Source: Chloroflexota bacterium (lineage in GTDB: Bacteria > Chloroflexota > Anaerolineae > B4-G1). From it: a stretch of 13,451 nt of DNA. Positions 13,147-13,451 of the stretch are shown in pieces. The translations under genes were made by a program, and so were the position numbers. The DNA lies in contig DSAR01000181.1 of assembly GCA_011046405.1 (NCBI GenBank), positions 1-13,451 of the forward strand. Direction: 5' to 3'. The notes beneath the pieces are model-generated. The model had not been told where the DNA came from. It was given only the letters and a program-made list of their open reading frames with translations, and ran no database searches. Each line of letters starts with the position of its first letter. Position 1 is the first letter of the stretch.

Positions 13147-13314
13147 TTACGTCGCGCCACTGCCAGCGTGAGCGCTCGGGCACAACAAGCCGTGCATCCC
13201 ATCGAACGCGGGCGTCGCCACGTCTACGCCGGATGCCGCTGGCCCCAGCACCAATGCCACCATCACCAACAACGCTGCCAAACCCAAGAGCACTTTTCGA
13301 TACGTCCCGTTCAT
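13147..13314 (-). CDS. small secreted peptide (55 aa), copy 1
   Basis: The start is ATG 13312-13314 with GAGGAGG 6 bases upstream; an upstream in-frame TTG (13329) overlaps that Shine-Dalgarno and is rejected. The N-terminus is a typical signal peptide: YRK (5-7), then the hydrophobic run VLLGLAALLVMVALVLG (8-24) and a small-residue cleavage zone PAASG (25-29). The predicted mature part is about 26 residues, VDVATPAFDGMHGLLC then PSAHAGSGAT, with one Cys45 and two His. The last 21 codons recur identically in the gene cut by the right window edge. I do not recognise a family. A signal, RiPP-core or cell-surface role is possible; all are inference. Confidence 0.65.
   Translation of the reverse strand: MNGTYRKVLLGLAALLVMVALVLGPAASGVDVATPAFDGMHGLLCPSAHAGSGAT
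13148..13212. repeat. 65-bp exact direct repeat, unit 1
   Basis: Identical to 13387-13451. It covers the last 21 codons and two bases of the stop codon of secreted peptide copy 1. Identity ends abruptly at the stop codon (TAA here, TAG in the other copy). Confidence 0.95.
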
Positions 13315-13385
13315 TTTTTCCCTCCTCAATTGAAACTAAAATCTAGCAAGCAACACACAAGATCCAGGCACTTCTCTAACATAGT

Positions 13386-13451
13386 CTACGTCGCGCCACT
13401 GCCAGCGTGAGCGCTCGGGCACAACAAGCCGTGCATCCCATCGAACGCGGG
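13386..13451 (-). CDS. small secreted peptide, copy 2 (C-terminal part, runs off the window)
   Basis: The last 21 codons plus TAG (13386-13388) of a second peptide gene, encoding PAFDGMHGLLCPSAHAGSGA-T exactly as in copy 1. The start lies beyond the window. It is 71 bp upstream of the copy 1 start, in the same direction, so the two form a tandem gene pair or part of a longer array. The identity at every codon suggests a recent duplication or gene conversion. Confidence 0.65.
   Translation of the reverse strand, partial: PAFDGMHGLLCPSAHAGSGAT
13387..13451. repeat. 65-bp exact direct repeat, unit 2 (continues past window edge)
   Basis: Identical to 13148-13212 at an offset of 239 bp. As it reaches the last base of the window, the true repeat is probably longer. 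Confidence 0.95.

Overview
The window looks like a chromosomal segment of an uncultured or little-studied Chloroflexota-type bacterium (Anaerolineae/Caldilineae-like). The reasons are the moderately high GC, a pyrF-pyrE-pyrD cluster with a type-2 OMP decarboxylase, many short palindromic intergenic repeats, and an NHLP-like small-protein cluster. The lineage is an inference from gene content; no rRNA or other marker is present.

Layout. (1) 1-4426, minus strand: a surface-glycan block read right to left. It holds a GT39/PMT-type membrane glycosyltransferase, an LPG-synthase-TM-type membrane protein (putative flippase) and a CDP-paratose/tyvelose 2-epimerase. These are followed by a small unknown gene and the first 44 codons of a DNA-methyltransferase-like gene cut by a palindromic mobile element at the left window edge. 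(2) 4427-7232, plus strand: the pyrimidine genes pyrF, pyrE and pyrD. They are preceded by a strong promoter, a 30-codon leader ORF that starts at the predicted transcription start, and an intrinsic terminator whose loop contains the leader ORF's stop codon. This is a textbook-like but apparently leaderless attenuator. A 127-bp MITE-like element lies between pyrF and pyrE. (3) 7250-9713, minus strand: a zinc-ribbon plus von Willebrand A protein, a small beta-flower-like protein split by a one-base homopolymer frameshift, and an unknown membrane protein. (4) 9714-11527, minus strand: a TIR element, then a class II diterpene cyclase of the tuberculosinyl/halimadienyl-diphosphate-synthase type. 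(5) 11560-13451, minus strand: a peptide cluster with two tandem genes for small secreted peptides whose last 21 codons are identical in DNA, two paralogous 66-67-residue NHLP-clan-like small proteins, and an ImmA/IrrE-like protein that has lost its HExxH zinc site.

How the parts work together. The glycan genes plausibly make, flip and transfer a dideoxysugar-containing or related surface glycan. The pyr genes carry out the last steps of UMP synthesis. The peptide cluster is the best candidate for an undescribed system: exported peptides, leader-like or adaptor-like small proteins, and a catalytically dead IrrE-type protein that may bind rather than cut. At least three copies of one palindromic element family (TIR TTATTGAGAAGATAC with variable hairpin cargo) are scattered through the window. 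Several promoters place the transcription start at or within a few bases of the start codon, which suggests frequent leaderless mRNAs.
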